Positions 1-7,969 of a stretch of 16,020 bases of DNA are shown one piece after another. The DNA lies in contig JAAZFZ010000222.1 in assembly GCA_012511485.1 (NCBI GenBank), forward strand, positions 1 through 16,020, in the 5' to 3' direction. Below the pieces are notes generated by a model. The model had not been told where the DNA came from and made no database searches. It was given only the letters and a program-made list of their open reading frames with translations. Source of the stretch: Clostridiales bacterium (lineage in GTDB: Bacteria; Bacillota; Clostridia; Oscillospirales; Acutalibacteraceae). Within the stretch, counting starts at the first letter, position 1; every line of letters starts with the position of its first letter. Both the position numbers and the translations under genes were made by a program.

Positions 1-666
1 AAAAAAATGCTCGAGGAGAGACTTCGCAAAACAGTTTATCTTGATAACGATGCAAACTGTGCCGCACTTGGGGAAGCAATTGCAGGCTGCGGCAAGGGAG
101 TTTCCAGCTTTGTTGCAATTACGCTGGGCACAGGCGTCGGCAGTGGGATTGTCATTGACGGCAAAATAGTAAACGGCGTTAATTTTGCCGCAGGTGAAAT
201 GGGGCATATGGTAATTTGCATTGACGGTGAACAGTGCAACTGTGGCAGAAGGGGATGTTGGGAGAGATACGCCTCTGCAAACGCCCTTATTTCTCAAACA
301 AAAGATGCCATGAGACTTAACCAGGATAGTATTATGTGGCGGCTTGTCAATGAAAACATTGATAGTGTTTCCGGCAGGACTGCCTTTGATGCCATGAGAG
401 AAGGCGATGAAACCGGCAAAAAAGTCGTGCTTAGATATATATATTATGTGGCGATAGGGATTATTAATATAATAAATGCGCTTCAACCCGATATTATATG
501 TGTCGGAGGCGGTATAGGCCATGAAGGTGATTTTTTGCTTGAGCCACTTAGACGCCATGTTGAGCGTGAGCGTTACAGCCTATATGCATCAAAACAGACG
601 GAGCTTGTTTCAGCTGAACTTGGAAATGATGCGGGAATCATCGGCGCAGCTTTGTTGGATAAATAG
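1..666 (+). CDS. ROK-family sugar kinase (glucokinase-like), 5' truncated by window edge
   Basis: This is the C-terminal two thirds of a ROK-family kinase, probably a glucokinase that phosphorylates cytoplasmic glucose with ATP. The frame is open from the first base and the 221 visible codons are about 90-100 short of the usual 310-320, so the start lies to the left and the ATG at 7 is internal. The DNDAN motif (nt 43-57) carries the catalytic Asp (codon 49-51). A glycine-rich LGTGVGSG segment follows. EMGH (His codon 205-207) plus CNCGRRGC (nt 235-258) form the ROK zinc site. Near the C-terminus VGGGIG and the segment NDAGIIGAALL are typical of the family. The gene is 20 bases upstream of murB on the same strand, as expected for an operon. 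Glucose is the most likely substrate, but N-acetylmannosamine or another hexose cannot be excluded from the sequence. Confidence 0.9.
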   Translation, partial: KKMLEERLRKTVYLDNDANCAALGEAIAGCGKGVSSFVAITLGTGVGSGIVIDGKIVNGVNFAAGEMGHMVICIDGEQCNCGRRGCWERYASANALISQTKDAMRLNQDSIMWRLVNENIDSVSGRTAFDAMREGDETGKKVVLRYIYYVAIGIINIINALQPDIICVGGGIGHEGDFLLEPLRRHVERERYSLYASKQTELVSAELGNDAGIIGAALLDK

Positions 667-686
667 GATAAGTTGGGGGTATTGTT

Positions 687-1589
687 TTGAAGTCAATTGA
701 GAGAATATATGATTTTGCAGTTCAAAATAAATGTGAAGCTTTAAAAAATGTCCCCATGAGCGAATACACAAGCTTTAAAATCGGCGGACCTGCGGATATA
801 ATTCTTATGCCTGAAAATGCTGAAAAAATGAAGAAGGTATTTGCTTTCTGTAAGCAGGAGGAAATTGAGCCGTTTGTTCTCGGCAACGGTAGCAACCTTC
901 TTGTCAGCGATGAGGGAATAAGAGGAGTTGTGATTTATACTGGGCGAATGACGCAAATAGAATTAACAGGTGAATTGACTATTCGGTGTGATGCAGGTCA
1001 GAGCCTTTCAAGGCTGTGTAATTTCGCTCTCGACAACTCCCTTGCAGGGCTCGAATTTGCTTTCGGGATTCCCGGTAGTGTGGGCGGTGCCGCACACATG
1101 AATGCAGGTGCATACGGCGGAGAAATGAAGGATGTGATTCTCAGCTGTACGCATATTACACCGGAAGGGGAAATAGTACAGGCACCTGCCGCCTCACTCG
1201 GATTTTCATATAGAAGGAGCGTTTACAGCAGTAACGGATGCCTTATTGCTTATATTGATATCGGTCTTATTCAAGGATGCAAACCAAAGATAAAGTCTAC
1301 AATGATGGATATAATCGAAAAAAGAAGGGCGAAACAGCCGCTTGAATTTCCAAGCGCCGGCTCAGTTTTTAAACGCCCCGAGGGTTATTACGCAGGGGCT
1401 TTGATTGAGCAGTGCGGTCTCAAGGGCAGGAGTGTCGGCGGGGCGCAGTTGAGCTCGAAACATGCCGGATTTATAGTTAACAGAGGCGGAGCCACCTGTG
1501 AGGATGTAAAAAAGCTAATTGAAATAATAAAAGAAAATGTATATAACCGTTTTGGTGTTATCCTCGAAACGGAAATAAAAATTGTCTAG
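687..1589 (+). CDS. murB: UDP-N-acetylenolpyruvoylglucosamine reductase MurB
   Basis: MurB is the cytoplasmic FAD enzyme that reduces UDP-GlcNAc-enolpyruvate to UDP-MurNAc with NADPH, the second committed step of peptidoglycan precursor synthesis. The 300-residue length fits the short (type II) MurB of Gram-positives. FAD-binding motifs are visible: FKIGGPAD near residue 31, GNGSNLLVSD at 66-75 and PGSVGGAA at 129-136. The active-site set is present: SYRRS at 174-178 supplies the conserved Arg, AGSVFKRP carries the proton-donating Ser226, and the C-terminal LETEIK (293-298) supplies the Glu. The start is TTG at 687, preceded by a G-rich Shine-Dalgarno (GGGGGT, 675-680) six bases away; no ATG or GTG in frame fits as well. 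It sits between the ROK kinase and rapZ (15-base gap), so it is probably cotranscribed. Confidence 0.96.
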   Translation: MKSIERIYDFAVQNKCEALKNVPMSEYTSFKIGGPADIILMPENAEKMKKVFAFCKQEEIEPFVLGNGSNLLVSDEGIRGVVIYTGRMTQIELTGELTIRCDAGQSLSRLCNFALDNSLAGLEFAFGIPGSVGGAAHMNAGAYGGEMKDVILSCTHITPEGEIVQAPAASLGFSYRRSVYSSNGCLIAYIDIGLIQGCKPKIKSTMMDIIEKRRAKQPLEFPSAGSVFKRPEGYYAGALIEQCGLKGRSVGGAQLSSKHAGFIVNRGGATCEDVKKLIEIIKENVYNRFGVILETEIKIV

Positions 1590-1604
1590 GCAAAGGAGCG
1601 GATT

Positions 1605-2462
1605 ATGGAACTAATTGTTGTGACAGGGCTTTCAGGTGCGGGCAAATCAGCTGTGGTTGATGTTCTTGAAGACATCGGCTTCTTCTGTGCTGACAATATG
1701 CCGCCAAAGCTTATCCCTACCTTTGTACAGTTGATAGAGAATTCTAAGGAGAAGCGCGAAAGAATAGCTATCGTTACTGATATAAGGCTTGGAGGTTCTT
1801 TTAAAGATTTGTTTAAAGCCCTTGAGGACCTAACGGGTATGAATGTGCACTATAAGGTTCTGTTTGTCGATGCTTCAAATGATGTGCTTGTCAAAAGATA
1901 TAAGGAAACACGACGCAAGCACCCATTGATGGACAAGTTCAATGGTTCAATAAATGAAGCAATAAACAACGAAAGAGAAATGCTCATGCCTGCGAGACAG
2001 ATAGCAAATTTCATCGTTGATACATCACATACTACCACTGCGCAATGTAAGGAAATGATTGCAAAACTGTTTCTTGATAATCCGCAGAGTTCAATGAGAA
2101 TTCGCTGCATTTCTTTTGGGTATAAGTATGGAATTCCAAACGATTCGGATTTGGTTTTTGATGTTAGATGCCTGCCCAATCCCTTTTATATTAAGGAGTT
2201 GCGCAATCTGACCGGGCTCAACGAGCGTATAAAAGAATATGTCATGAAATGGCCGCAGGCAAAGAATCTGGTGCCTAAGTTGCTTGACTTAATCGACTAT
2301 TTGGTGCCGCTCTATATAACTGAAGGCAAAAGTCAGTTGGTTATCTCAGTCGGCTGTACAGGAGGGCATCACCGCTCGGTTGTCTTTGCGGAGCTTATAC
2401 ATGAACACTTGAGCATGAATGGCTATCTGCTCAGCGTAAATCACAGAGATATTAGAAAGTAG
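1605..2462 (+). CDS. rapZ: RapZ/YvcJ-family nucleotide-binding protein
   Basis: This P-loop protein of 285 residues belongs to the RapZ/YvcJ family. In E. coli RapZ delivers the small RNA GlmZ to RNase E and so controls glucosamine-6-phosphate synthase; in Bacillus YvcJ binds and hydrolyses GTP/ATP and affects competence, and its direct target is less clear. The Walker A motif GLSGAGKS is at residues 8-15, followed by the family segment GFFCADNMPP. The C-terminal domain has VFDVRCLPNPFY (about 185-196) and GCTGGHHRS (250-258), both hallmark motifs, and ends in NHRDIRK. The ATG at 1605 has AAAGGAG (1592-1598) six bases upstream. The whiA ribosome site overlaps the stop codon, so translation of the two is probably coupled. 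The usual intervening gene yvcK is missing. Confidence 0.95.
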   Translation: MELIVVTGLSGAGKSAVVDVLEDIGFFCADNMPPKLIPTFVQLIENSKEKRERIAIVTDIRLGGSFKDLFKALEDLTGMNVHYKVLFVDASNDVLVKRYKETRRKHPLMDKFNGSINEAINNEREMLMPARQIANFIVDTSHTTTAQCKEMIAKLFLDNPQSSMRIRCISFGYKYGIPNDSDLVFDVRCLPNPFYIKELRNLTGLNERIKEYVMKWPQAKNLVPKLLDLIDYLVPLYITEGKSQLVISVGCTGGHHRSVVFAELIHEHLSMNGYLLSVNHRDIRK

Positions 2463-2472
2463 GAGGATTGCC

Positions 2473-3363
2473 GTGTCTTTTTCCTCTGATGTTAAGGATG
2501 AACTTGTTAAAATTCAGGCCGATTCGCTCTGCTGTCGGCATGCTCAGGTTTATGGAATGTTGCTGTTTGGCAGGGCTTTCTCAGCATCCTCCGTTTCGCT
2601 TTCGACCGAGAACAAAAATGTTGCAGAAAACTATATTAACAGTGTTTTGGAATTAACGGGCATAAAACCTGAATTCATCAACAGAGGCGGCAGAAAGATT
2701 ACTGTCGGTATAACATCAAAAGTGCAATGCCTGCCTGTTCTTGAAAAATTCGGTCACGGTTCCAGAGAGCTTTCCAGGCGCATAAACAGAGCCAATTTTT
2801 CTAGCGAATGCTGCTTTTCCGCATTTCTAAGAGGAGCCTTTCTTTCCTGCGGAACCCTTACATCTCCTGAAAAGAACTATCGTCTTGAGTTTGTTGTACC
2901 CTATCTTAAACTCTGTGGCGATTTCGTTAAGCTCATGGAGGAGCTTGATTTGAAACCTAAGCAGGCAAAAAGGAAGAACAGCTATGTTTTGTTTTTCAGA
3001 GACAGTGAAACAATCGAGGATATTTTGACTATTATGGGTGCAGTTAACTCTACCCTTGAACTCATGGGTATAAAAATCCATAAAGATATGAGAAATATGG
3101 TTAACCGCAAGGTTAATTTCGAGACTGCGAATATAACAAGAACAGTTGAGGCGGCTACCGTTCAGATTAAGGCAATTGAAACAATTATAAATAAAAGGGG
3201 ACTTGATTTTCTTCCTGATTCTCTCAGGGAAATAGCGGTGCTTAGGATTGAAAACCCCGACGCTACCTTAAAGGAATTGGGTGAAAAGCTCAGCGAACCG
3301 ATATCCCGTTCCGGCGTTAATCACAGGCTTAATAAAATTCTTGAAATGTCAAAGGAAATCTGA
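2473..3363 (+). CDS. whiA: DNA-binding protein WhiA
   Basis: WhiA is a DNA-binding protein with a degenerate LAGLIDADG homing-endonuclease fold joined to a C-terminal helix-turn-helix. In Streptomyces it activates division genes for sporulation; in Bacillus it influences cell division and chromosome segregation. The 296-residue protein starts with the conserved FSSDVKDEL, has the homing-endonuclease-like core with AFLRGAFLSCGTL (about 118-130), and ends with the helix-turn-helix region (about 230-290), including DSLREIAVLRIENP, SLKELGE-like TLKELGEKL and SGVNHRLNKI. The start is GTG at 2473 with AGGAGG (2461-2466) overlapping the rapZ stop; the first residues MSFSSDVK match the family N-terminus. 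It is followed by dnaE after 14 bases. No nuclease activity is expected, since WhiA proteins have lost the catalytic acids. Confidence 0.96.
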   Translation: MSFSSDVKDELVKIQADSLCCRHAQVYGMLLFGRAFSASSVSLSTENKNVAENYINSVLELTGIKPEFINRGGRKITVGITSKVQCLPVLEKFGHGSRELSRRINRANFSSECCFSAFLRGAFLSCGTLTSPEKNYRLEFVVPYLKLCGDFVKLMEELDLKPKQAKRKNSYVLFFRDSETIEDILTIMGAVNSTLELMGIKIHKDMRNMVNRKVNFETANITRTVEAATVQIKAIETIINKRGLDFLPDSLREIAVLRIENPDATLKELGEKLSEPISRSGVNHRLNKILEMSKEI

Positions 3364-3377
3364 TAGAGGAGGTCGGT

Positions 3378-6300
3378 ATGGTGCCGTTTACACATTTGCA
3401 TTTGCATTCAGAATACAGCCTTCTTGACGGCGCCTGCCGTATAGCTAAAGTGCTTGACCGTGCTGTTGAGCTTGGTCAGACCTCTGTCGCCATAACAGAT
3501 CACGGCGTAATGTACGGCGTGATTGATTTTTATAAGGCCGCTATAGCAAGGAACATAAAACCGATTATAGGCTGTGAAGTATATGTTGCAGCTAGAACAA
3601 GGTTTGATAAGATTCACACTCTTGACAGTGACAGGAGTCATCTTATACTTTTGTGCGAGAACAATACAGGCTATCAGAACCTATTAAAAATAGTCTCCGA
3701 GGCATGGGTCAACGGGTTTTACACAAAGCCCCGTGTTGATAAGGAGTTGCTGGAAAAATATCATGATGGAATTATAGCACTATCTGCCTGCCTTGCCGGA
3801 GAAATATCTAAGGCGCTTATCAGAGGGGATTATGAGCAGGCGAAGCAAACTGCTCTCTGGTATAAAAAAACTTTTGGTGAAAACAATTACTTTCTGGAGC
3901 TTCAGAATCACGGTATAGAAGAGCAATTTAGAATTAAACCATTGCTTATAAGGCTGTCTGAGGAAACGGGGATTCCCCTGGTCGCCACAAACGATGTTCA
4001 CTATATTAACAAAGAGGATGCACGGATACAGCAGGTTTTGATTTGCATACAAACTAACCATATTATCGGTGAAAATACAGGCCTTGAATTTGAATCGCAG
4101 GAGTTTTATCTCAAAAGCGAAGATGAAATGAAGGCTCTGTTTAGTGACTGCCCGCAGGCAGTTGAAAACACCCAGCTGATAGCAGAAAGGTGCAATGTCC
4201 AATTCGAGTTTGGAAAAACAAAGCTACCGCATTTTGAAGTGCCTGATAATTACGACCATTTTGAATGGTTTAGCGAGCAGTGCAAAACAGGCTTAACAGA
4301 AAGATATGGAAAAAATCCTCCGAAGGAATACATTGACAGGCTCAATTATGAACTCGAAATAATAAATAGAATGGGTTATGTTGATTATTTTCTGATAGTT
4401 CATGATTTTATCCGATATGCAAAGTCGCAGGGAATACCTGTCGGCCCGGGCAGAGGCTCCGGAGCTGGCAGCCTTGCCGCTTATTGCTTAGGAATAACAG
4501 GCATTGACCCTATGAAGTACAATCTGCTTTTTGAAAGGTTCCTGAACCCCGAAAGAGTCAGCATGCCTGACTTTGACATTGATTTCTGTTACGAGCGGCG
4601 TGAGGAGGTCATAGACTATGTCATTGACAAATACGGTTCGGACCATGTTGCACAGATTGTTACCTTCGGAACGCTTGCCGCAAGGGCGGCGATAAGAGAT
4701 GTCGGCAGGGCATTGGGTATTCCTTATGCAACAGTTGACGCAGTTGCAAAGCTTGTCCCAAATGAAATTAACATAACAATAGATAAAGCGCTTAAAAAAT
4801 CAAAGGAGTTAAGCGCACAGTACGAATCGAGCCCTTTGATTAAGGATTTAATTGACACTGCATTGAGCATTGAGGGCATGCCTCGCCATGCCTCTACGCA
4901 TGCCGCAGGTGTGGTCATAACACGTGACACTGTTGACAGTTATGTTCCTCTTTCCCGCAATGACGAATCCGTAGTGACTCAGTTTCCAATGACAACTCTT
5001 GAAGAACTTGGCCTTTTAAAGATGGATTTTCTGGGTCTTAGGACATTGACGGTTATATCAGATGCACAAAAAATGATAAGGCAGCATATACCGGAATTTG
5101 ATATAGATAATATCAGCCTTGAGGATAAAAAGGTGTTCTCTATGCTATCTCAGGGGTTAACGGACGGTGTATTTCAATTTGAATCTGCGGGTATGAGGTC
5201 CGTGCTTGTCGGCCTAGGACCCGAAAGCATTGAGGATTTAATAGCTGTTATTTCACTTTACCGTCCGGGACCAATGGATTCAATTCCGACATATATTGAA
5301 AATAGGCATCATCCCGAAAAAACGCAATATGCAACTCCGAAATTAAAAAGCATTTTGGATGTTACATACGGTTGCATGGTATATCAAGAGCAAGTTATGC
5401 AGATTTTCAGGGAGCTTGCAGGCTATTCCTACGGCCGTGCCGATATTGTGCGAAGAGCTATGTCAAAGAAAAAGCATGATGTCATGGAGCGTGAAAGAAA
5501 GATTTTTATATACGGCAAAACAGATGAGGACGGAACAGAAGAATGTGACGGAGCAGTAAAAAGAGGAATAGATGCTCAGACAGCCAACAAAATCTTTAAT
5601 GATATGTCGTCCTTTGCATCATATGCTTTCAACAAATCCCATGCCGCCGCTTATGCGCTTGTAGCATATCAAACAGCTTATTTGAAGTGCTATCATCCCT
5701 GTGAGTTTATGGCAGCCCTGCTGAGCAGCGTGCTTGATAATTCCTCAAAGGTTGCGGGCTATATAGCCGAATGTACAAAGCTCGGCATTGAGGTTCTGCC
5801 TCCGCGGGTCAATGTCAGCACTGAGAAATTTACGGTGCACGACAATAAGGTTCATTTTGGTCTGTTGGCTGTTAAGAATCTTGGCAGAGGTTTTATCAGA
5901 GAAATAATAGCCGAAAGAAAAATCGGCGGTGAATATAAGTCATTCTACTCCTTTTGTAAAAGGCTATACGGAAGGGAGTTCAACAGAAGGGCGGTTGAAA
6001 GCCTGATTAAATGCGGCGCACTTGATAATCTCGGTGCGAACAGAAGGCAGATGCTTCAGGCTTTGCCGAACATTCTCACAGATTTAGAGAATGATAAGCA
6101 CAGAAATGTGGAAGGCCAGCTAGGCTTTTTTGACCTCGGAAATGATATCGGTGAGCCGGCGGAGCCAAAACTGCCCGATATTAAAGAGATGCCGCAGCCT
6201 GAGCTGCTCGCCTTTGAAAGAGAAACTACGGGGATTTATCTTTCAGGTCATCCGATGATGCAGTACAGTGAGCTTGCTGAAAATATACAATCCGCAAAAA

Positions 6301-6872
6301 CCATAGATTTGCTGGCGGCTAGTGAGGACAATCAATCGCCTTACAAGGATAATTCCCATGTCAAGCTATTGGGCATAATATCTTCCGTTAAGAAAAAGAT
6401 AACTAAAAGCGACGCTACAATGGCGTTTGTAAACGTAGAGGATATGTATGGTGCGATTGAGATTATTGTTTTTCCAAGAACACTTGAAGAAAATGCTCTC
6501 ATGCTCTATGAAGGCAATATTCTTGTGTTCCACGGCAGGCTGTCACTGGTTGAGGATAAGGATGCAAAATTAGTGTGTGAAATGATTGAACCCTGCCCGG
6601 ATGAATCAAAAGTGCAGGGAGCAGAAATAAGGCCTGAGGGCAAAAAACGAAAAAGAGGTTTATTCCTCAGGTTCAAATCCGAAGAATGTGAGCAAAAACA
6701 AATGGCAGAAAAATTATTGAACATATTTGAAGGCAATTTTCCTGTCTACTTCTATTATGAAGATAAGGGTGAATACAAAAAAAAGCAGGTCGGGTTAACC
6801 AATGTCAATGAGGTTTTGCTCAGCGAATTGATAAGGGTATTGGGAGAGAATAATGTTGTTTTCAGAAAATGA
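3378..6872 (+). CDS. dnaE: DNA polymerase III subunit alpha (DnaE)
   Basis: This C-family replicative DNA polymerase has 1164 residues, the usual DnaE size. The N-terminal PHP domain keeps all the metal ligands I can align: His8, His10, Asp17, His42, Glu67, His88, Cys138, Asp206 and His208, which suggests built-in 3'-5' proofreading. The palm holds the catalytic aspartates in PDFDIDF (Asp398, Asp400) and KMDFLGLRTLT (Asp550); YRPGPMDSIP and FNKSHAAAYA are fingers signatures. A helix-hairpin-helix region follows around residues 825-900, then a beta-clamp binding motif QLGFF at 914-918 and an OB fold from about residue 990 to 1075. ATG at 3378 lies four bases after AGGAGGT (3367-3373); the adjacent GTG at 3381 is an alternative with better spacing. 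In low-GC Gram-positives PolC is usually the main replicase and DnaE extends primers, but polC is not in this window. Confidence 0.97.
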   Translation: MVPFTHLHLHSEYSLLDGACRIAKVLDRAVELGQTSVAITDHGVMYGVIDFYKAAIARNIKPIIGCEVYVAARTRFDKIHTLDSDRSHLILLCENNTGYQNLLKIVSEAWVNGFYTKPRVDKELLEKYHDGIIALSACLAGEISKALIRGDYEQAKQTALWYKKTFGENNYFLELQNHGIEEQFRIKPLLIRLSEETGIPLVATNDVHYINKEDARIQQVLICIQTNHIIGENTGLEFESQEFYLKSEDEMKALFSDCPQAVENTQLIAERCNVQFEFGKTKLPHFEVPDNYDHFEWFSEQCKTGLTERYGKNPPKEYIDRLNYELEIINRMGYVDYFLIVHDFIRYAKSQGIPVGPGRGSGAGSLAAYCLGITGIDPMKYNLLFERFLNPERVSMPDFDIDFCYERREEVIDYVIDKYGSDHVAQIVTFGTLAARAAIRDVGRALGIPYATVDAVAKLVPNEINITIDKALKKSKELSAQYESSPLIKDLIDTALSIEGMPRHASTHAAGVVITRDTVDSYVPLSRNDESVVTQFPMTTLEELGLLKMDFLGLRTLTVISDAQKMIRQHIPEFDIDNISLEDKKVFSMLSQGLTDGVFQFESAGMRSVLVGLGPESIEDLIAVISLYRPGPMDSIPTYIENRHHPEKTQYATPKLKSILDVTYGCMVYQEQVMQIFRELAGYSYGRADIVRRAMSKKKHDVMERERKIFIYGKTDEDGTEECDGAVKRGIDAQTANKIFNDMSSFASYAFNKSHAAAYALVAYQTAYLKCYHPCEFMAALLSSVLDNSSKVAGYIAECTKLGIEVLPPRVNVSTEKFTVHDNKVHFGLLAVKNLGRGFIREIIAERKIGGEYKSFYSFCKRLYGREFNRRAVESLIKCGALDNLGANRRQMLQALPNILTDLENDKHRNVEGQLGFFDLGNDIGEPAEPKLPDIKEMPQPELLAFERETTGIYLSGHPMMQYSELAENIQSAKTIDLLAASEDNQSPYKDNSHVKLLGIISSVKKKITKSDATMAFVNVEDMYGAIEIIVFPRTLEENALMLYEGNILVFHGRLSLVEDKDAKLVCEMIEPCPDESKVQGAEIRPEGKKRKRGLFLRFKSEECEQKQMAEKLLNIFEGNFPVYFYYEDKGEYKKKQVGLTNVNEVLLSELIRVLGENNVVFRK

Positions 6873-6922
6873 AGAATAACCGAAATAAATGATTAAAACT
6901 GTCCTATTTTTCATTAATTTGT

Positions 6923-6951
6923 TTGACTTAATTGTCTATTTGGTGTATTAT
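6923..6951 (+). promoter_or_regulatory. Predicted sigma-A promoter of pfkA
   Basis: A -35 box TTGACT (6923-6928) and a -10 box TATTAT (6946-6951) are separated by exactly 17 bases, five of six consensus matches each. Transcription would start near 6958, giving a leader of about 40 bases to the pfkA start. It lies in the only sizeable gap (125 bases) of the left gene block. I see no terminator after dnaE, so read-through from upstream may add to it. Confidence 0.75.
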
Positions 6952-6984
6952 ATTTTAGATTTGATTATTATTCGTCAATTTTCG

Positions 6985-6990
6985 AGGAGG
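6985..6990 (+). promoter_or_regulatory. Ribosome binding site deciding the pfkA start
   Basis: AGGAGG lies seven bases before GTG 6998 but only four before the in-frame TTG 6995. The spacing favours the GTG, which also gives the normal PfkA N-terminus (M)KKIGVLTSGGD. Confidence 0.75.
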
Positions 6991-6997
6991 AGTTTTG

Positions 6998-7960
6998 GTG
7001 AAGAAGATTGGTGTCTTGACGAGCGGCGGTGATGCCCCGGGAATGAATGCTGCTATTCGTGCGGTTGTTAGAACAGCGTGCGTTAATGGTATAGAAGTTT
7101 ACGGTGTCAAACGAGGATATAACGGTCTGATGAACGGTGACCTGGAACAAATGACACTTCGCAGTGTTTCAGATATAATTCACAGAGGTGGAACGATGTT
7201 GTATTCCGCCCGTTCACCCGAGTTTAAAACAGAGGAAGGTATGCAAAGGGCAATTGATGTGTGCCACAGCCGCGGGATTGAAGGCGTTGTTGTCATCGGC
7301 GGTGACGGCTCCTTTAGAGGTGCCCGTGACCTTTCACTTAGGGGAATTCCCTGCATAGGTTTGCCGGGAACGATTGATAACGATATAGCCTGCTGTGACT
7401 ACACAATCGGTTATGATACCTGCATGAATACCATTATGCAGATGGTTGACAGAGTCAGAGATACAAGTGAGTCACATGACCGCTGCAGCGTTATTGAAGT
7501 AATGGGCCGTTCCGCAGGCTATCTCGCACTTAATTCAGGCATTGCCGTGGGCGCAACCTCAATACTTATTCCAGAGATTGAATATGACATTGAGCGTGAT
7601 GTAATCGAAAGAATGAGGCGCACCCAAAAAACGGGCAAACGCCATTTTATAATAATTGTGGCAGAGGGTATCGGCGGTGTCGAGGAGCTTGCTAAAAGAA
7701 TTGAGAGTGAAACAAGTGTTGAAACAAGGGCGGTCGTGCTCGGCCATGTCCAGAGGGGTGGCTCACCCACTGCAAGGGACAGGGTTGTTGCAAGCCAGAT
7801 GGGCTATTCGGCCGTTAAGCTTCTAATGCAGGGTGTCGGCAACAGAGTCGTTGCCATGCAGAATGACCAGATTATTGATTATGATATTTTTGATGCCCTA
7901 CAGATGAGTAAAACTATTAATAATGAGCATTATAAAATAGCCTACGATATTTCGATTTAA
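6998..7960 (+). CDS. pfkA: ATP-dependent 6-phosphofructokinase
   Basis: PfkA phosphorylates fructose 6-phosphate to fructose 1,6-bisphosphate, the committed step of glycolysis, as a cytoplasmic tetramer. Starting at GTG 6998 the protein has 320 residues and its numbering falls in register with bacterial PfkA: GGDGS with Asp103 and Gly104, and PGTIDND with Gly124 and catalytic Asp127. Glycine at both 104 and 124 marks the ATP-using type; PPi-dependent enzymes carry Asp104 and Lys124. Arg21 and Arg25 in NAAIRAVVR, and the Arg in SHDRCSVIEVMGR, match the effector and substrate sites of the allosteric enzyme, so ADP/PEP control is likely. GGSPTARDR is near residue 250. An in-frame TTG at 6995 would add one residue but leaves poor ribosome-site spacing. 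pcrA follows after nine bases. Confidence 0.97.
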   Translation: MKKIGVLTSGGDAPGMNAAIRAVVRTACVNGIEVYGVKRGYNGLMNGDLEQMTLRSVSDIIHRGGTMLYSARSPEFKTEEGMQRAIDVCHSRGIEGVVVIGGDGSFRGARDLSLRGIPCIGLPGTIDNDIACCDYTIGYDTCMNTIMQMVDRVRDTSESHDRCSVIEVMGRSAGYLALNSGIAVGATSILIPEIEYDIERDVIERMRRTQKTGKRHFIIIVAEGIGGVEELAKRIESETSVETRAVVLGHVQRGGSPTARDRVVASQMGYSAVKLLMQGVGNRVVAMQNDQIIDYDIFDALQMSKTINNEHYKIAYDISI

Positions 7961-7969
7961 AAGGTGATT

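Noticed and set aside
1850..2179. Long minus-strand open frame within rapZ, and similar frames opposite dnaE, pcrA and tsaB
   Set aside because: They lie fully within well-identified genes, have no ribosome sites that stand out and no recognisable domains, so they are shadow frames.
6873..6922. Possible terminator after dnaE (AATGA/TCATT inverted repeat)
   Set aside because: The stem is only five AT-rich pairs with a long loop, far too weak compared with the two clear terminators in the window.
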